Shown here in pieces: positions 37,906 through 47,394 of a DNA stretch of 64,000 bases. A program made the translations under genes and the position numbers. The stretch lies in NCBI RefSeq assembly GCF_004297125.1, contig NZ_SCVD01000040.1, positions 202,292-266,291 on the forward strand, written 5' to 3'. Origin of the DNA: Phenylobacterium sp. (GTDB taxonomy: Bacteria > Pseudomonadota > Alphaproteobacteria > Caulobacterales > Caulobacteraceae). Under the pieces are notes generated by a model. That model was not told the DNA's origin. It did no database searches and worked only from the letters and a program-made list of their open reading frames with translations. Each line of letters begins with the position of its first letter. Within the stretch, counting starts at the first letter, position 1.

Positions 37906-39120
37906 ATGTACGACCTGCTGAAAGGCCTCCGCGTTGTGGAGGGCTCGGCCTTCGTGGCCGCGCCGACCTGCGGCCTCTACCTGGCCCAGATGGGCGCTGA
38001 GGTGATCCGGTTCGACAACATCGGCGGGGGGCCGGACTTCCGCCGCTGGCCGCTCGCCGAGAACGGGTCGAGCCTCTATTGGGAAGGCCTGAACAAGGGC
38101 AAGAAGTCGATCGCCATCGACCTTTCCAGCCCCGAGGGCCGGGAGATCGCCCAGCGGCTGGCGGCCGCGCCGGGCGACGACGGCGGGCTCTTCGTCACCA
38201 ACTTCCCGGTGGACGGCTTCCTTTCGTACGAGAAGCTGCGGGCGTTGCGGGACGACCTGATCTGCGTCCGCGTCATGGGCTGGGCGGACGGGTCCCAGGG
38301 CATGGACTACACGATCAACTCGGCGCTGGGCCTGCCGCTGATGACGGGGCCGGTGGGCGACGAGCGGCCGGTGAACCATGTGCTGGCCGCCTGGGACCTG
38401 CTGACCGGCGCCTACTGCGCCTTCGCCCTGGTCTCGGCCCTGCTGGCGCGGACCCGGGGACAGGGCGGGCGCGAGATCCGTGCGCCCCTGTCGGATATCG
38501 GCGCGGCCACCATGGCCAACCTGGGCTTCACCGCCGAGACCTGGCTCAGCGGCCATCAGCGCCCGCGGATGGGCAACGACGTGTTCGGCGCCTTCGGCCG
38601 GGACTTCACGACCAGGGACGGCCAGAAGCTGATGCTGCTGGCGATCACGCCCAAGCAGTGGAGCAAGGCGCTGGAGGCCCTGGGCATTGGCGCCGAGGCC
38701 GCCGCCCTGGAGGCCGAGCTCGGCGTCTCGTTCGCCAGGGACGAGGGGTTGCGCTTCGCCCACCGCGAGCGGCTCTACCCGCTGTTCGAGCGGGCCTTCG
38801 CCGCCAAGACCGCCGCCGAATTGACCCCGGCGTTCGACGCGGGCGGGGTCACCTGGGGCAGCTACCAGACCCTGGAGGCGGCGCTGGACGACCCGCGGCT
38901 CTTCAAGGACAACCCGGTTTTCCAGGCGGTGACCCACCCCAGCGGCCTGACCTATCCCGCGCCCGGCGCCATGGGCACGATCCCGCAGGACGAGCGCCGG
39001 CCCGTCGCGCCGGCGCCGAAGCTGGGCCAGCACACCGACGAGGTGCTGGCCGAGGTGCTGGGCCTGGACGGCGGGGAGATCGCGCGCCTGCACGACCGCG
39101 GCGTGGTCGCGGGCGCCTAG
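37906..39120 (+). CDS. CaiB/BaiF-family CoA transferase
   Basis: 404 residues, family III CoA transferase. The presumed catalytic Asp164 lies in LAAWDLLTGAY; the N-terminal GLYLAQMGAEVIRFD and KKSIAIDLSSPEG are family hallmarks. Moves CoA between a donor thioester and an organic acid. Followed 69 bases later by a thiolase gene on the same strand, so both probably serve one acyl-CoA pathway. Substrate not predictable from sequence. Confidence 0.92.
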   Translation: MYDLLKGLRVVEGSAFVAAPTCGLYLAQMGAEVIRFDNIGGGPDFRRWPLAENGSSLYWEGLNKGKKSIAIDLSSPEGREIAQRLAAAPGDDGGLFVTNFPVDGFLSYEKLRALRDDLICVRVMGWADGSQGMDYTINSALGLPLMTGPVGDERPVNHVLAAWDLLTGAYCAFALVSALLARTRGQGGREIRAPLSDIGAATMANLGFTAETWLSGHQRPRMGNDVFGAFGRDFTTRDGQKLMLLAITPKQWSKALEALGIGAEAAALEAELGVSFARDEGLRFAHRERLYPLFERAFAAKTAAELTPAFDAGGVTWGSYQTLEAALDDPRLFKDNPVFQAVTHPSGLTYPAPGAMGTIPQDERRPVAPAPKLGQHTDEVLAEVLGLDGGEIARLHDRGVVAGA

Positions 39121-39189
39121 CACCTTCGCATAGCTGGCGCGCCCGCCGGCGAAGGGCCATCTCTGCCATCTGCATTGACGGAGGCGCAC

Positions 39190-40479
39190 ATGGCGCGGGT
39201 GGCGGCGAAGGCCACGGAAGACGGCATCTGGCTCGCGGCCGGCAAGCGGACGCCGTTCGCCCGGGCCGGCGGCGTGCTGGCGGGCAAGGACGCGCTGGAG
39301 CTGTCAGTCCCGGTGGTCAAGGCGATGCTGGCCGAGGGCGCGAAGCCCGACCTGGCGATCTGGGGCGCGGTGATCCCCAACCTGGCCTGGAGCAACATCG
39401 CCCGCGAGGTCCTGCTGGACGCCGGCGCCGATCCCTCGATCCCGGCCTTCTCGACGGTGATGGCCTGTTCCACCAGCATGGCCGGCGCGTTCCAGGCCGC
39501 AGGGATGCTGGACGGCCGCGGCCGCGACCTGGCCCTGGTGGGCGGGGTCGAGAGCATGAGCCGGGTGCAGATCGGGCTGACCCAGAACCTCTCCGACGAC
39601 CTGCGCAAGGTGATGGAGGCGAGGAGCTTCGGCGACCGCCTGACGGCGATCAGCCACACCCGCCTGTCCGACGTGCGCCTGCACGTGCCCAAGATCCAGA
39701 ACCGGGTCACCGGCAAGAGCATGGGCGAGCACACCGAGGAGATGGCCAAGGGCTGGTCGATCGGCCGCGAGGAGCAGGACCGCATCGCGCTCGACAGCCA
39801 CCGGAACGCGGCGGCCGCCTGGAAGGCTGGGTTCTTCGACGACCTCGTGATCCGCATGAGCGAAGCCGGCCACGACACCACGGTGCGCGCCGACACCAGC
39901 CTGGAGAAGCTTGCCAAGCTGAAGCCGTCCTTCGACCGCACCAGCGGCCAGGGCACGCTGACCGCCGGAAATTCCAGCCCGCTCACGGACGGCGCCGCCG
40001 CCGTGTGGGTCGCCACCGCCCAGGGGCTGGAGCGGCTTCCGGCCGCCACGCCGCGCGTGCGGCTGGTGGACTACGAGATCAACGCCATCGACCTGCACAG
40101 CGAGTACCTGCTGATGTCGCCGGCCTACGGCATCCCGAAGCTGCTGGCCCGCCACGGCCTCCGTTACGAGGACGTCGGGCTCTGGGAGATCCACGAGGCC
40201 TTCGCGGCGCAGGTGGCGACGCATATCAAGGCGCTGCAGGACCCGGCGTTCCTGCGCGACAAGGCCGGCGTCACGGTGGACTTCGGCCGCTTCCCCATCG
40301 AGCGGATGAACCCCAACGGCGGCTCCACCGCCCTGGGCCACCCGTTCGGCGCCACCGGCGCGCGGATCCTGTCCCAGGCGGTGAAGGAGCTGGCCGCCAT
40401 GCCGGCCGGGACCTGGGGCCTGGTGTCGATCTGCGCCGACGGCGGCCAGGGGACCATGGCGCTGCTGCGCAACGGCTAA
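39190..40479 (+). CDS. Acetyl-CoA C-acyltransferase (thiolase)
   Basis: 429 residues with intact catalytic residues: Cys93 in MACSTSMAGAF, His in IHEAFA, His in GHPFGATGAR and Cys in CADGGQG. FadA/FadI-like length. The ATG at 39190 has GGAGG 5-6 bases upstream; a TTG 15 bases earlier is less likely. Cleaves 3-oxoacyl-CoA or makes acetoacetyl-CoA; near an MCC/enoyl-CoA hydratase locus, it may finish leucine- or fatty-acid-type breakdown. Its last 4 bases overlap the convergent mccA stop. Confidence 0.92.
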   Translation: MARVAAKATEDGIWLAAGKRTPFARAGGVLAGKDALELSVPVVKAMLAEGAKPDLAIWGAVIPNLAWSNIAREVLLDAGADPSIPAFSTVMACSTSMAGAFQAAGMLDGRGRDLALVGGVESMSRVQIGLTQNLSDDLRKVMEARSFGDRLTAISHTRLSDVRLHVPKIQNRVTGKSMGEHTEEMAKGWSIGREEQDRIALDSHRNAAAAWKAGFFDDLVIRMSEAGHDTTVRADTSLEKLAKLKPSFDRTSGQGTLTAGNSSPLTDGAAAVWVATAQGLERLPAATPRVRLVDYEINAIDLHSEYLLMSPAYGIPKLLARHGLRYEDVGLWEIHEAFAAQVATHIKALQDPAFLRDKAGVTVDFGRFPIERMNPNGGSTALGHPFGATGARILSQAVKELAAMPAGTWGLVSICADGGQGTMALLRNG

Positions 40480-42359
40480 GCCGCGGTCAGCTTCGCCAGC
40501 ACGGTCCCTTCGGCGACCTGGGCGCCCAATTCCGCACTCAGCTCTTCGACCACGCCATCGAAGGGGGCGCTGAGCGCGTGCTCCATCTTCATGGCCTCCA
40601 GGGTCAGCAGCGGCTGGCCTTTGGTCACTGTATCGCCGGCCTTGACCGAGAGCTGGGTGACCTTGCCCGGCATGGGTGCGCGGATCGATCCATCGCCGGC
40701 CGCGCCGTCGCCGTCGGCCACCGGCGGATGGTCGCGGAACACGAAGGCCTCGCCGCCTTCGAACACCACGATCTCCTCCTCGCTCTCCACGTGGACGAAC
40801 CGCGAGGGTTCCAGCGGCATCTCGGCCTCGACGGCGGCGTCGGCGTAGAACAGGCGGGCGGTCTCGGCGGTCGGCGCGTTGAGGCGGAAGCCGCGCAGGC
40901 TGACCCAGGGGGTGGTCTGATGGTTGGCGGCGTGGCGCTCGATCGCCTCGCGGAACGCCCAGCCGGCGGTGGCGATGGCCTCGGGGCTGGGCTCGGCCGG
41001 GGCGGTCAGGGCCTCCAGCTCGCGGCCGATCAGGCCGGTGTCGACGCTGCCCACGATGAAGTCCGGGCTCTCCAGGCAGCGGACCAGGAAGCTGGCGTTG
41101 GTCTTCACCGGGAACACCTCGACCTCGCCGCAGGCCTCGGCCAGCTCGGCGATGGCCTGGTCGCGGTCCTCGCCGTGGGCGATCAGCTTGGCGATCATCG
41201 GGTCGTAGAACGGGCTGATCTGGTCGCCCTCGTCGACGCCGGTGTCGACGCGCACGCTGGTGGGCAGGCTGAAGCTGTCCAGCCGGCCGATCGACGGCAG
41301 GAAGCCGGTGGCGGGGTTCTCGGCGTAGAGGCGGGCCTCCACGGCGTGGCCGGTGAGGGTGATCTGGTCTTGGGCCAGCGGCAGCGGCTCGCCGGCGGCG
41401 ACGCGGAATTGCCACTCGACCAGGTCCAGGCCGGTGACCATCTCGGTGACCGGATGCTCCACCTGCAGGCGGGTGTTCATCTCCATGAACCAGATGCGGT
41501 CGCCCTTCAGGCCGTGGCTGGCGTCGGCGATGAACTCCACCGTGCCCGCGCCCACATAGCCCACGGCCTTGGCGGCCTTGACGGCGGCCTCGGTGACGGC
41601 GGCGCGGGCCCCGTCGCTCATGCCGGGGGCCGGGGCCTCCTCGATCACCTTCTGGTGGCGGCGCTGCAGCGAGCAGTCGCGCTCGTAGAGGTGGACCACG
41701 TTGCCGTGGCTGTCGCCGAACACCTGCACCTCGATATGGCGTGGGCGGGTGACGTAGGTTTCCAGGAGGACCCGGCCGTCGCCGAAGCTGGCCTTGGCCT
41801 CGCGCTGGCAGGAGGCGAGCGCGGCGTCGAACTCGGCGGCGCTCTCGACCAGGCGCATGCCCTTGCCGCCGCCCCCGGCCACCGCCTTGATCAGCACCGG
41901 ATAGCCGATCCCGGCCGCCTCCTTGGCCAGCGTCTTGGCCGACTGGTCCTCGCCCAGGTAGCCCGGCGTAACGGGCACCCCCGCCTTGGCCATCAGGCTC
42001 TTGGCCGCATCCTTCAGGCCCATGGCGCGGATGGCGCTGGGCGGCGGCCCGATCCAGATCAGGCCGGCGGCCATGACGGCTTCCGCGAACTCCGCGTTCT
42101 CCGACAGGAACCCGTAGCCCGGGTGGATCGCCTCCGCGCCCGACGCCTTGGCCGCGGCGATGACCCGATCGCCCTTGAGATAGCTGTCGCGCGCGGCGGC
42201 CGGGCCGATCAGCACCGCCTTGTCGGCGTCGCGCACGTGGGCCGCGTCGCGGTCGGCCTCGGAGAACACCGCGACGGTCTCGATGCCCATCTCACGGGCG
42301 GTGCGGAACACGCGGCGGGCGATCTCGCCGCGGTTGGCGACCAGGACGGACTTGAACAT
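40476..42359 (-). CDS. mccA: Methylcrotonyl-CoA carboxylase, biotin-containing alpha subunit
   Basis: 627 residues. The N-terminal biotin carboxylase domain begins KSVLVANRGEIARR and contains the ATP-grasp loop AVAGGGGKGMR; the C-terminal biotinyl domain carries the biotin-accepting Lys591 in EAMKMEH. Pairs with the beta subunit encoded 5 bases upstream to carboxylate an acyl-CoA. The subunit sequence alone could also be propionyl- or geranyl-CoA carboxylase; the beta subunit favours methylcrotonyl-CoA (leucine catabolism). Confidence 0.9.
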   Translation of the reverse strand: MFKSVLVANRGEIARRVFRTAREMGIETVAVFSEADRDAAHVRDADKAVLIGPAAARDSYLKGDRVIAAAKASGAEAIHPGYGFLSENAEFAEAVMAAGLIWIGPPPSAIRAMGLKDAAKSLMAKAGVPVTPGYLGEDQSAKTLAKEAAGIGYPVLIKAVAGGGGKGMRLVESAAEFDAALASCQREAKASFGDGRVLLETYVTRPRHIEVQVFGDSHGNVVHLYERDCSLQRRHQKVIEEAPAPGMSDGARAAVTEAAVKAAKAVGYVGAGTVEFIADASHGLKGDRIWFMEMNTRLQVEHPVTEMVTGLDLVEWQFRVAAGEPLPLAQDQITLTGHAVEARLYAENPATGFLPSIGRLDSFSLPTSVRVDTGVDEGDQISPFYDPMIAKLIAHGEDRDQAIAELAEACGEVEVFPVKTNASFLVRCLESPDFIVGSVDTGLIGRELEALTAPAEPSPEAIATAGWAFREAIERHAANHQTTPWVSLRGFRLNAPTAETARLFYADAAVEAEMPLEPSRFVHVESEEEIVVFEGGEAFVFRDHPPVADGDGAAGDGSIRAPMPGKVTQLSVKAGDTVTKGQPLLTLEAMKMEHALSAPFDGVVEELSAELGAQVAEGTVLAKLTAA

Positions 42360-42364
42360 GCGGG

Positions 42365-43957
42365 TCACATCCTGAACACGCCGAAGCGTGTTTCCGGGAC
42401 CGGGGCGTTGAGCGACGCCGAGATGGAGAGGCCCAGGACGTGGCGGGTCTGGGCGGGGTCGATGACGCCGTCGTCCCAGAGGCGGGCGGTGGCGAAGTAG
42501 GGGTTGCCCTCGTCCTCGTAGGTCTGGCGGACCGGGGCCTTGAAGGCCTCCTCCTGCTCGGGCGTCCACTTGTCCGCGTCGCGGTGCACGGTGGCCAGGA
42601 CCGATGCCGCCTGCTCGCCGCCCATCACGCTGATGCGGCTGTTGGGCCAGGTCCACAGGAAGCGCGGCGAATAGGCCCGGCCGCACATGCCGTAGTTGCC
42701 GGCCCCGAACGAGCCGCCGATCAGGACGGTGAACTTGGGAACCTCGGCCGAGGCGACGGCGGTCACCAGCTTGGCCCCGTCCTTGGCGATGCCGCCGGCC
42801 TCGTAGCGGCCGCCGACCATGAAGCCCGAGATGTTCTGCAGGAACACCAGCGGGATCTTCCGCTTGCAGGCCAGCTCGATGAAGTGGGCGCCCTTCAGCG
42901 CGCTCTCCGAGAACAGCACCCCGTTGTTGGCCAGGATCGCCACCGGATAGCCCCAGATGCGGGCGAAGCCGCAGACCAGGGTCGTGCCGTACAGCGCCTT
43001 GAACTCGTCGAACTGCGAGGCGTCGACGATGCGCGCGATCACCTCGCGCACGTCGTAGGGCGCGCGCACGTCCTGCGGCACGATCCCGTACAGCTCCTCC
43101 GGGTCGTAGGCCGGAGGTTCTGGTTCTTCAAACGTCAGGTCGACGTGCTTGGTGGTGTTCAGGTTGGCGACGATGCGGCGGACGATGGTCAGCGCGTGCT
43201 CGTCGTTCTCGGCCACGTGGTCGACCACGCCGGAGCGACGTCCGTGGGTGTCGGCGCCGCCCAGCTCTTCCGCGCTGATGATCTCGCCGGTGGCCGCCTT
43301 CACCAGCGGGGGACCCCCTAAGAAGATCGTCCCCTGGCCGCGCACGATGATGGTCTCGTCCGACATCGCCGGCACATAGGCCCCGCCGGCGGTGCAGGAG
43401 CCCATCACGCAGGCGATCTGGGCGATGCCCTCGGCGCTCATCCGGGCCTGGTTGAAGAAGATCCGTCCGAAGTGGTCGCGGTCGGGGAACACCTCAGCCT
43501 GGTGCGGCAGGTTCGCGCCGCCCGAGTCCACCAGGTAGACGCAGGGCAGGCGGTTCTGCATGGCGATCTCCTGGGCGCGGAGATGCTTCTTCACCGTCAG
43601 CGGATAGTAGGCCCCGCCCTTCACCGTGGCGTCGTTGGCCACGATCATCACCTCGCGGCCCGACACCCGGCCGATGCCGGTGATCACGCCGGCCGCGGGA
43701 GCCTCGTCGTTGTAGACGCCATTGGCGACCAGCTGGCCCACCTCCAGGAACGGCGCGCCGGGATCCAGCAGCCGCATCACGCGATCTCTGGGCAGCAGCT
43801 TGCCGCGGGACGTGTGGCGCTGGCGCGAGGCCTCGGACCCGCCCAGGGCCGCCGTTTCCACCCGCTCGCGGAGCTCGGCCACCAGGCCGCGGTTGACCTC
43901 GGCGTTGGCGGCGAAGGCGGCGGAGCCCACGTCCACCGCGCTCTTCAGTTTCCTCAT
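42365..43957 (-). CDS. mccB: Methylcrotonyl-CoA carboxylase, carboxyltransferase beta subunit
   Basis: 530 residues, close to the usual 535 for MccB. The segment FGRIFFNQARMSAEGIAQIA and the oxyanion-hole stretches GSCTAGGAY and GGSFGAGNYGMCGRAY match MCC beta rather than propionyl-CoA carboxylase. The ATG at 43957 gives MRKLKSAVD. Seven bases after the AMP-binding gene and 5 before mccA. Together these convert 3-methylcrotonyl-CoA to 3-methylglutaconyl-CoA. Geranyl-CoA carboxylase remains a possible alternative. Confidence 0.9.
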   Translation of the reverse strand: MRKLKSAVDVGSAAFAANAEVNRGLVAELRERVETAALGGSEASRQRHTSRGKLLPRDRVMRLLDPGAPFLEVGQLVANGVYNDEAPAAGVITGIGRVSGREVMIVANDATVKGGAYYPLTVKKHLRAQEIAMQNRLPCVYLVDSGGANLPHQAEVFPDRDHFGRIFFNQARMSAEGIAQIACVMGSCTAGGAYVPAMSDETIIVRGQGTIFLGGPPLVKAATGEIISAEELGGADTHGRRSGVVDHVAENDEHALTIVRRIVANLNTTKHVDLTFEEPEPPAYDPEELYGIVPQDVRAPYDVREVIARIVDASQFDEFKALYGTTLVCGFARIWGYPVAILANNGVLFSESALKGAHFIELACKRKIPLVFLQNISGFMVGGRYEAGGIAKDGAKLVTAVASAEVPKFTVLIGGSFGAGNYGMCGRAYSPRFLWTWPNSRISVMGGEQAASVLATVHRDADKWTPEQEEAFKAPVRQTYEDEGNPYFATARLWDDGVIDPAQTRHVLGLSISASLNAPVPETRFGVFRM

Positions 43958-43964
43958 GCGTGCC

Positions 43965-45620
43965 CTAGGCCGTCTTTTCCAGCACGAGGTCAAGTTCCGC
44001 GATCATGGCTTCCCGCATGGCAAACTTCTGCACCTTCCCCGTCACGGTGGTGGGGAAGCCTTCCACGAATTTGATGTGCCGTGGAATCTTGTAGTGGGCG
44101 ATCTGGCCGCGACAGAAATCCCTGACCGCGTCGTCCGAGAGCCGCTCGCCGGGCTTCAGCACGATCCAGGCGCACAGCTCCTCTCCGTACTTCGCGTCCG
44201 GCACGCCGATCACCTGCACGTCCTGGATGGCCGGGTGGCGATAGAGGAACTCCTCGATCTCGCGCGGATAGACGTTCTCGCCGCCGCGGATGACCATGTC
44301 CTTGATCCGGCCCACGATGTTGCAGCAGCCGTCGTCGTCCAGGGTGGCCAGGTCGCCGGTGTGCATCCAGCCGGCCACGTCCAGCGCCTCGGCGGTCCGC
44401 TCCGGATCGCCCCAGTAGCCCAGCATGACCGAATAGCCGCGCGTGCAGAGCTCGCCCGGCTCTCCGCGCGGGACGATCCGGCCCTCGGCGTCGACGATCT
44501 TCACCTCCAGGTGCGGCTGGATGCGGCCGACGGTGCCGACGCGGACCTCCAGGCTGTCGTCGCAGCCGGACTGGAAGCTGACGGGCGAGGTCTCGGTCAT
44601 GCCATAGGCGATGGTCACCTCCGGCATGTGCATCCGGTCGATCACCTGGCGCATCACCTCGATCGGGCAGGGCGATCCCGCCATGATCCCGGTGCGCAGC
44701 GAGCTGAGGTCGAAGGCCGCGAAGTCCGGGTGGCCCAGCATGGCGATGAACATGGTCGGCACGCCATAGAGCGCCTGGCACTGTTCCGCCGCCACCGCCT
44801 CCAGCACCGCCAGCGGCTCGAAGGCCTCGGCCGGATAGACCATGGTCGCCGCATGGGTCACGCAGCCCAGGTTGCCCATCACCATGCCGAAGCAGTGGTA
44901 GAGCGGGACGGGGATGCAGAGCTTGTCGCCGGCCTGGAGCCAGATGGCCTCGGCGACGAAGAAGCCGTTGTTGAGGATGTTGTGGTGGCTGAGCGTGGCG
45001 CCCTTCGGGAAGCCGGTGGTGCCGCTGGTGAACTGGATGTTGATCGGGTCGTCGAACTGCAGCGTCGGGCCGATCTCCTCCAGCCGGGCGCGGTCGGCGC
45101 GGTCGGCGGTGTTCGACACGTGCGGGAAGCTCAGGCAGCCGCGGTGCGGGTCGTCGCCGATGGTGATGACGGTTTCCAGCAGGGGCAGGCGGCCGGCGTC
45201 GCGCAGCTCGCGGACCATGGCCAGATACTCGCTGGTCTTGTGGCGGACGGCGGTGACCAGGGCCCGGCAGCCCACCTTGTTCAGCGCATATTCCGCCTCG
45301 GACAGCCGATAGGCCGGATTGATGTTCACCAGCACCAGCCCCGCCCTGGCGGTGGCGAACTGGGTGATCGTCCACTCCGCGCAGTTGGGGGCCCACACGC
45401 CCACACGGTCGCCGGGATTGAGGCCCAGCGCGATGAGGCCGGCGGCGAAGGCGTCGACCCGGGCCTTCAGCTCCGCGTAGGTCCAGCGCACGTCCTGATG
45501 CCGGACGATCAGGGCCAGGCGGTCCGGATTGGCCGCGCAGGTCTCGTCGAACAGGGCGCCGATGGTCTTGCCGATCAGCGGCTTGCTGCTGGCCCCGTGA
45601 ACATAGCTGAGCCCCGCCAT
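43965..45620 (-). CDS. AMP-binding acyl-CoA synthetase
   Basis: 551 residues of the ANL superfamily. The P-loop FTSGTTGFPKGATLSH, the YGMTETSPVS region, the hinge IVGRIKDMVIRGGENVYP and the catalytic C-terminal Lys in TVTGKVQKF are intact. Activates a medium- or branched-chain acid to its CoA thioester via acyl-AMP. The strong GGGAGGAGG before the ATG at 45620 decides the start. First gene of the operon with mccB and mccA, so it may feed isovalerate- or isoprenoid-derived acids into the pathway. Confidence 0.93.
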   Translation of the reverse strand: MAGLSYVHGASSKPLIGKTIGALFDETCAANPDRLALIVRHQDVRWTYAELKARVDAFAAGLIALGLNPGDRVGVWAPNCAEWTITQFATARAGLVLVNINPAYRLSEAEYALNKVGCRALVTAVRHKTSEYLAMVRELRDAGRLPLLETVITIGDDPHRGCLSFPHVSNTADRADRARLEEIGPTLQFDDPINIQFTSGTTGFPKGATLSHHNILNNGFFVAEAIWLQAGDKLCIPVPLYHCFGMVMGNLGCVTHAATMVYPAEAFEPLAVLEAVAAEQCQALYGVPTMFIAMLGHPDFAAFDLSSLRTGIMAGSPCPIEVMRQVIDRMHMPEVTIAYGMTETSPVSFQSGCDDSLEVRVGTVGRIQPHLEVKIVDAEGRIVPRGEPGELCTRGYSVMLGYWGDPERTAEALDVAGWMHTGDLATLDDDGCCNIVGRIKDMVIRGGENVYPREIEEFLYRHPAIQDVQVIGVPDAKYGEELCAWIVLKPGERLSDDAVRDFCRGQIAHYKIPRHIKFVEGFPTTVTGKVQKFAMREAMIAELDLVLEKTA

Positions 45621-45713
45621 CGTCCTCCTCCCGTGTTTTCTCCCATCGTGGCCGCCAGGGCCTGACGTGTCATCTCGGAAAGCGTGCGGCGGGTTGCTGC
45701 CGTAGGACAGATG

Positions 45714-45740
45714 TCCACGAACCACACGAACCACACGAAC
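45714..45740 (-). repeat. Left 27-bp inverted repeat of the GxxExxY element
   Basis: Reverse complement of three near-copies of the 9-base unit GTTCGTGTG. A perfect 27-of-27 inverted match to 46114-46140, with the broken GxxExxY gene in between. Confidence 0.9.
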
Positions 45741-45742
45741 GG

Positions 45743-46108
45743 TCAGAGAACCAGGCGCTCGAGGCGCGCCTTGGGCGCGCAGCCGAGGTTCACAAGCAGA
45801 CCGACACGCGTCCTCGCAGCCTTGAGGTAATTCAGAACCTGCGCCCGATGCTCGGGCGCGAGCGCGCCGAGAGCCTTCAGTTCAACCACGACAGTCCCGA
45901 AGCAGATGAAATCCGGCGCGTAGGTCTGTCGTAGGCGAGCGCCCTTGTAGTCGAGGACGAGCGTGGGTTGGGCGACGAAGGGGATGCCGCGCTCCGCGAA
46001 CTCGAGAGTCAGTCACTCTTGATAGACAGCCTCAAGAAAGCCGGCGCCCATTACTCGGTTTACCTCAAAGATCGCGCCTTGGATGCGGAGGACCTCGTCG
46101 GCCTGCAA
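45743..46108 (-). pseudogene. GxxExxY protein (PDDEXK_3 nuclease family), interrupted by TGA
   Basis: Reads as one frame of 122 codons with a single in-frame TGA about one quarter of the way in. The N-terminal part has GAGFLEAVYQE, the GxxExxY signature (G-F-L-E-A-V-Y), immediately followed by the stop; the frame then continues LTLEFAERGIPFVAQ, with APDFICFGTVVVELKA (PD-(D/E)XK core) and YLKAARTRVGLLVN, ending normally. Related proteins usually have Cys or Ala at the stop position (YQECL), so TGC to TGA is the simplest lesion. A TTG at 46108 is the likely start. Lies between 27-bp inverted repeats. Function of the family is unknown; a nuclease is suggested by fold. Confidence 0.85.
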
Positions 46109-46113
46109 GAGCC

Positions 46114-46140
46114 GTTCGTGTGGTTCGTGTGGTTCGTGGA
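46114..46140 (+). repeat. Right 27-bp inverted repeat of the GxxExxY element
   Basis: GTTCGTGTG, GTTCGTGTG, GTTCGTGGA. Perfect inverted copy of 45714-45740; the first 26 bases also match 24484-24509 and all 27 match 56483-56509. Confidence 0.9.
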
Positions 46141-46242
46141 CCATTTCTCTAGCGCCCTCGCCGCGTTTCAGCGGCAAGAACAATGCATGAACATTACGGC
46201 CGCGCTAGGCTCACGCTGCGTACCCGTGGCACAGAGGCGGCC

Positions 46243-47394
46243 GTGACCAACGAGACCTTCCCCGAGATCCGCGAGGCGGTGCGCAAGCTGTGCGCCCGCT
46301 TCCCCGGCGCCTACTGGCGCGAGCTGGACCGCGAGCGGGCCTACCCGACCGCCTTCGTCCAGGCGCTGACGGAAGCCGGCTTCCTGTCGGTGCTGATCCC
46401 GGAGGAATACGGCGGCTCGGGCCTGGGCCTCGCGGCCGCCACGGCGGTGCTGGAGGAGATCCATCGCAGCGGCTGCAACGGCGGCGCCTGCCACGCCCAG
46501 ATGTACACCATGGGCACGGTGCTCCGGCACGGCACGCCGGCCCAGAAGGAAGCCTACCTGCCCAAGGTGGCCACCGGCGAGCTGCGCCTGCAGGCCTTCG
46601 GGGTCACCGAGCCGGACGCCGGCACCGACACCACCCGCATCACCACCTTCGCGAAGAAGGTCGGCGACAAGTATGTCGTCAACGGCCGCAAGCTGTGGAT
46701 CAGTCGGGCCGAGCATTCCGACCTGATGGTCCTGCTCTGCCGCACCAGCCCGCGCGACGAGGCCAGGACCTCGGCCGGCATGAGCGTCCTGCTGGTCGAC
46801 ATGCGCACGGCGGTGGGGAACGGCCTGACCATCACCCCGGTCCGCACCATGCTGAACCACGCCACCACCGAGCTGCTGTTCGAAGACCTGGAAGTTCCGG
46901 TCGAGAACCTGGTCGGCGAGGAAGGCAAAGGCTTCAAATACATCCTGGACGGCATGAACGCCGAGCGGATCCTGATCGCCTCGGAGTGCATCGGCGACGC
47001 CCGCTTCTTCATCGACCGGGCCAGCCAGTACGCCAAGGACCGGGTCGTGTTCGGCCGCCCGATCGGCGAGAACCAGGGCGTCCAGTTCCCGCTGGCCCGG
47101 GCCTATGTCCAGATGACCTCCGCCAGCCTGATGGTCGACAAAGCCGCCGCGCTGTTCGAAGCCGGCGAGCCCTGCGGGACCGAGGCCAACATGGCCAAGC
47201 TGGTCGCCTCCGAGGCCTCCTGGTTCGCCGCCGACATGGCGCTGCAGACCCACGGCGGCTTCGGCTTCGCCGAGGAATACGACATCGAGCGCAAGTTCCG
47301 CGAGACGCGCCTCTACCAGGTGGCGCCGATCTCCACGAACCTGATCCTCAGCCACGTCGCCACCCACGTCCTGGGCCAGCCGAAGAGCTTTTGA
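46243..47394 (+). CDS. Acyl-CoA dehydrogenase
   Basis: 383 residues, typical ACAD size. FAD/substrate segments FGVTEPDAGTDT and LWISRAEHSDLMVLL are present. The C-terminal loop reads LYQVAPISTNLI and lacks the Glu usual there in short- and medium-chain enzymes; Glu241 in GMNAERILIA sits where isovaleryl-CoA and long-chain dehydrogenases keep their base. GTG at 46243 with GAGG 5 bases upstream is preferred to an earlier ATG in repeat-derived sequence. TGATG overlap with the enoyl-CoA hydratase gene. Probably a branched- or long-chain acyl-CoA enzyme. Confidence 0.88.
   Translation: MTNETFPEIREAVRKLCARFPGAYWRELDRERAYPTAFVQALTEAGFLSVLIPEEYGGSGLGLAAATAVLEEIHRSGCNGGACHAQMYTMGTVLRHGTPAQKEAYLPKVATGELRLQAFGVTEPDAGTDTTRITTFAKKVGDKYVVNGRKLWISRAEHSDLMVLLCRTSPRDEARTSAGMSVLLVDMRTAVGNGLTITPVRTMLNHATTELLFEDLEVPVENLVGEEGKGFKYILDGMNAERILIASECIGDARFFIDRASQYAKDRVVFGRPIGENQGVQFPLARAYVQMTSASLMVDKAAALFEAGEPCGTEANMAKLVASEASWFAADMALQTHGGFGFAEEYDIERKFRETRLYQVAPISTNLILSHVATHVLGQPKSF

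Noticed and set aside
38079..42500. 1473-codon plus-strand open frame
   Set aside because: It runs out of frame through the CoA transferase and thiolase and antisense to mccA, each of which is well supported.
45743..46108. TGA in the GxxExxY gene read as selenocysteine
   Set aside because: No selenoprotein is known in this family and no stem-loop of SECIS type was noted after the codon; a plain nonsense mutation is simpler.
45714..46140. CRISPR-like repeats
   Set aside because: The 9-base units are directly adjacent without spacers, and the copies are inverted pairs, not a spaced array.
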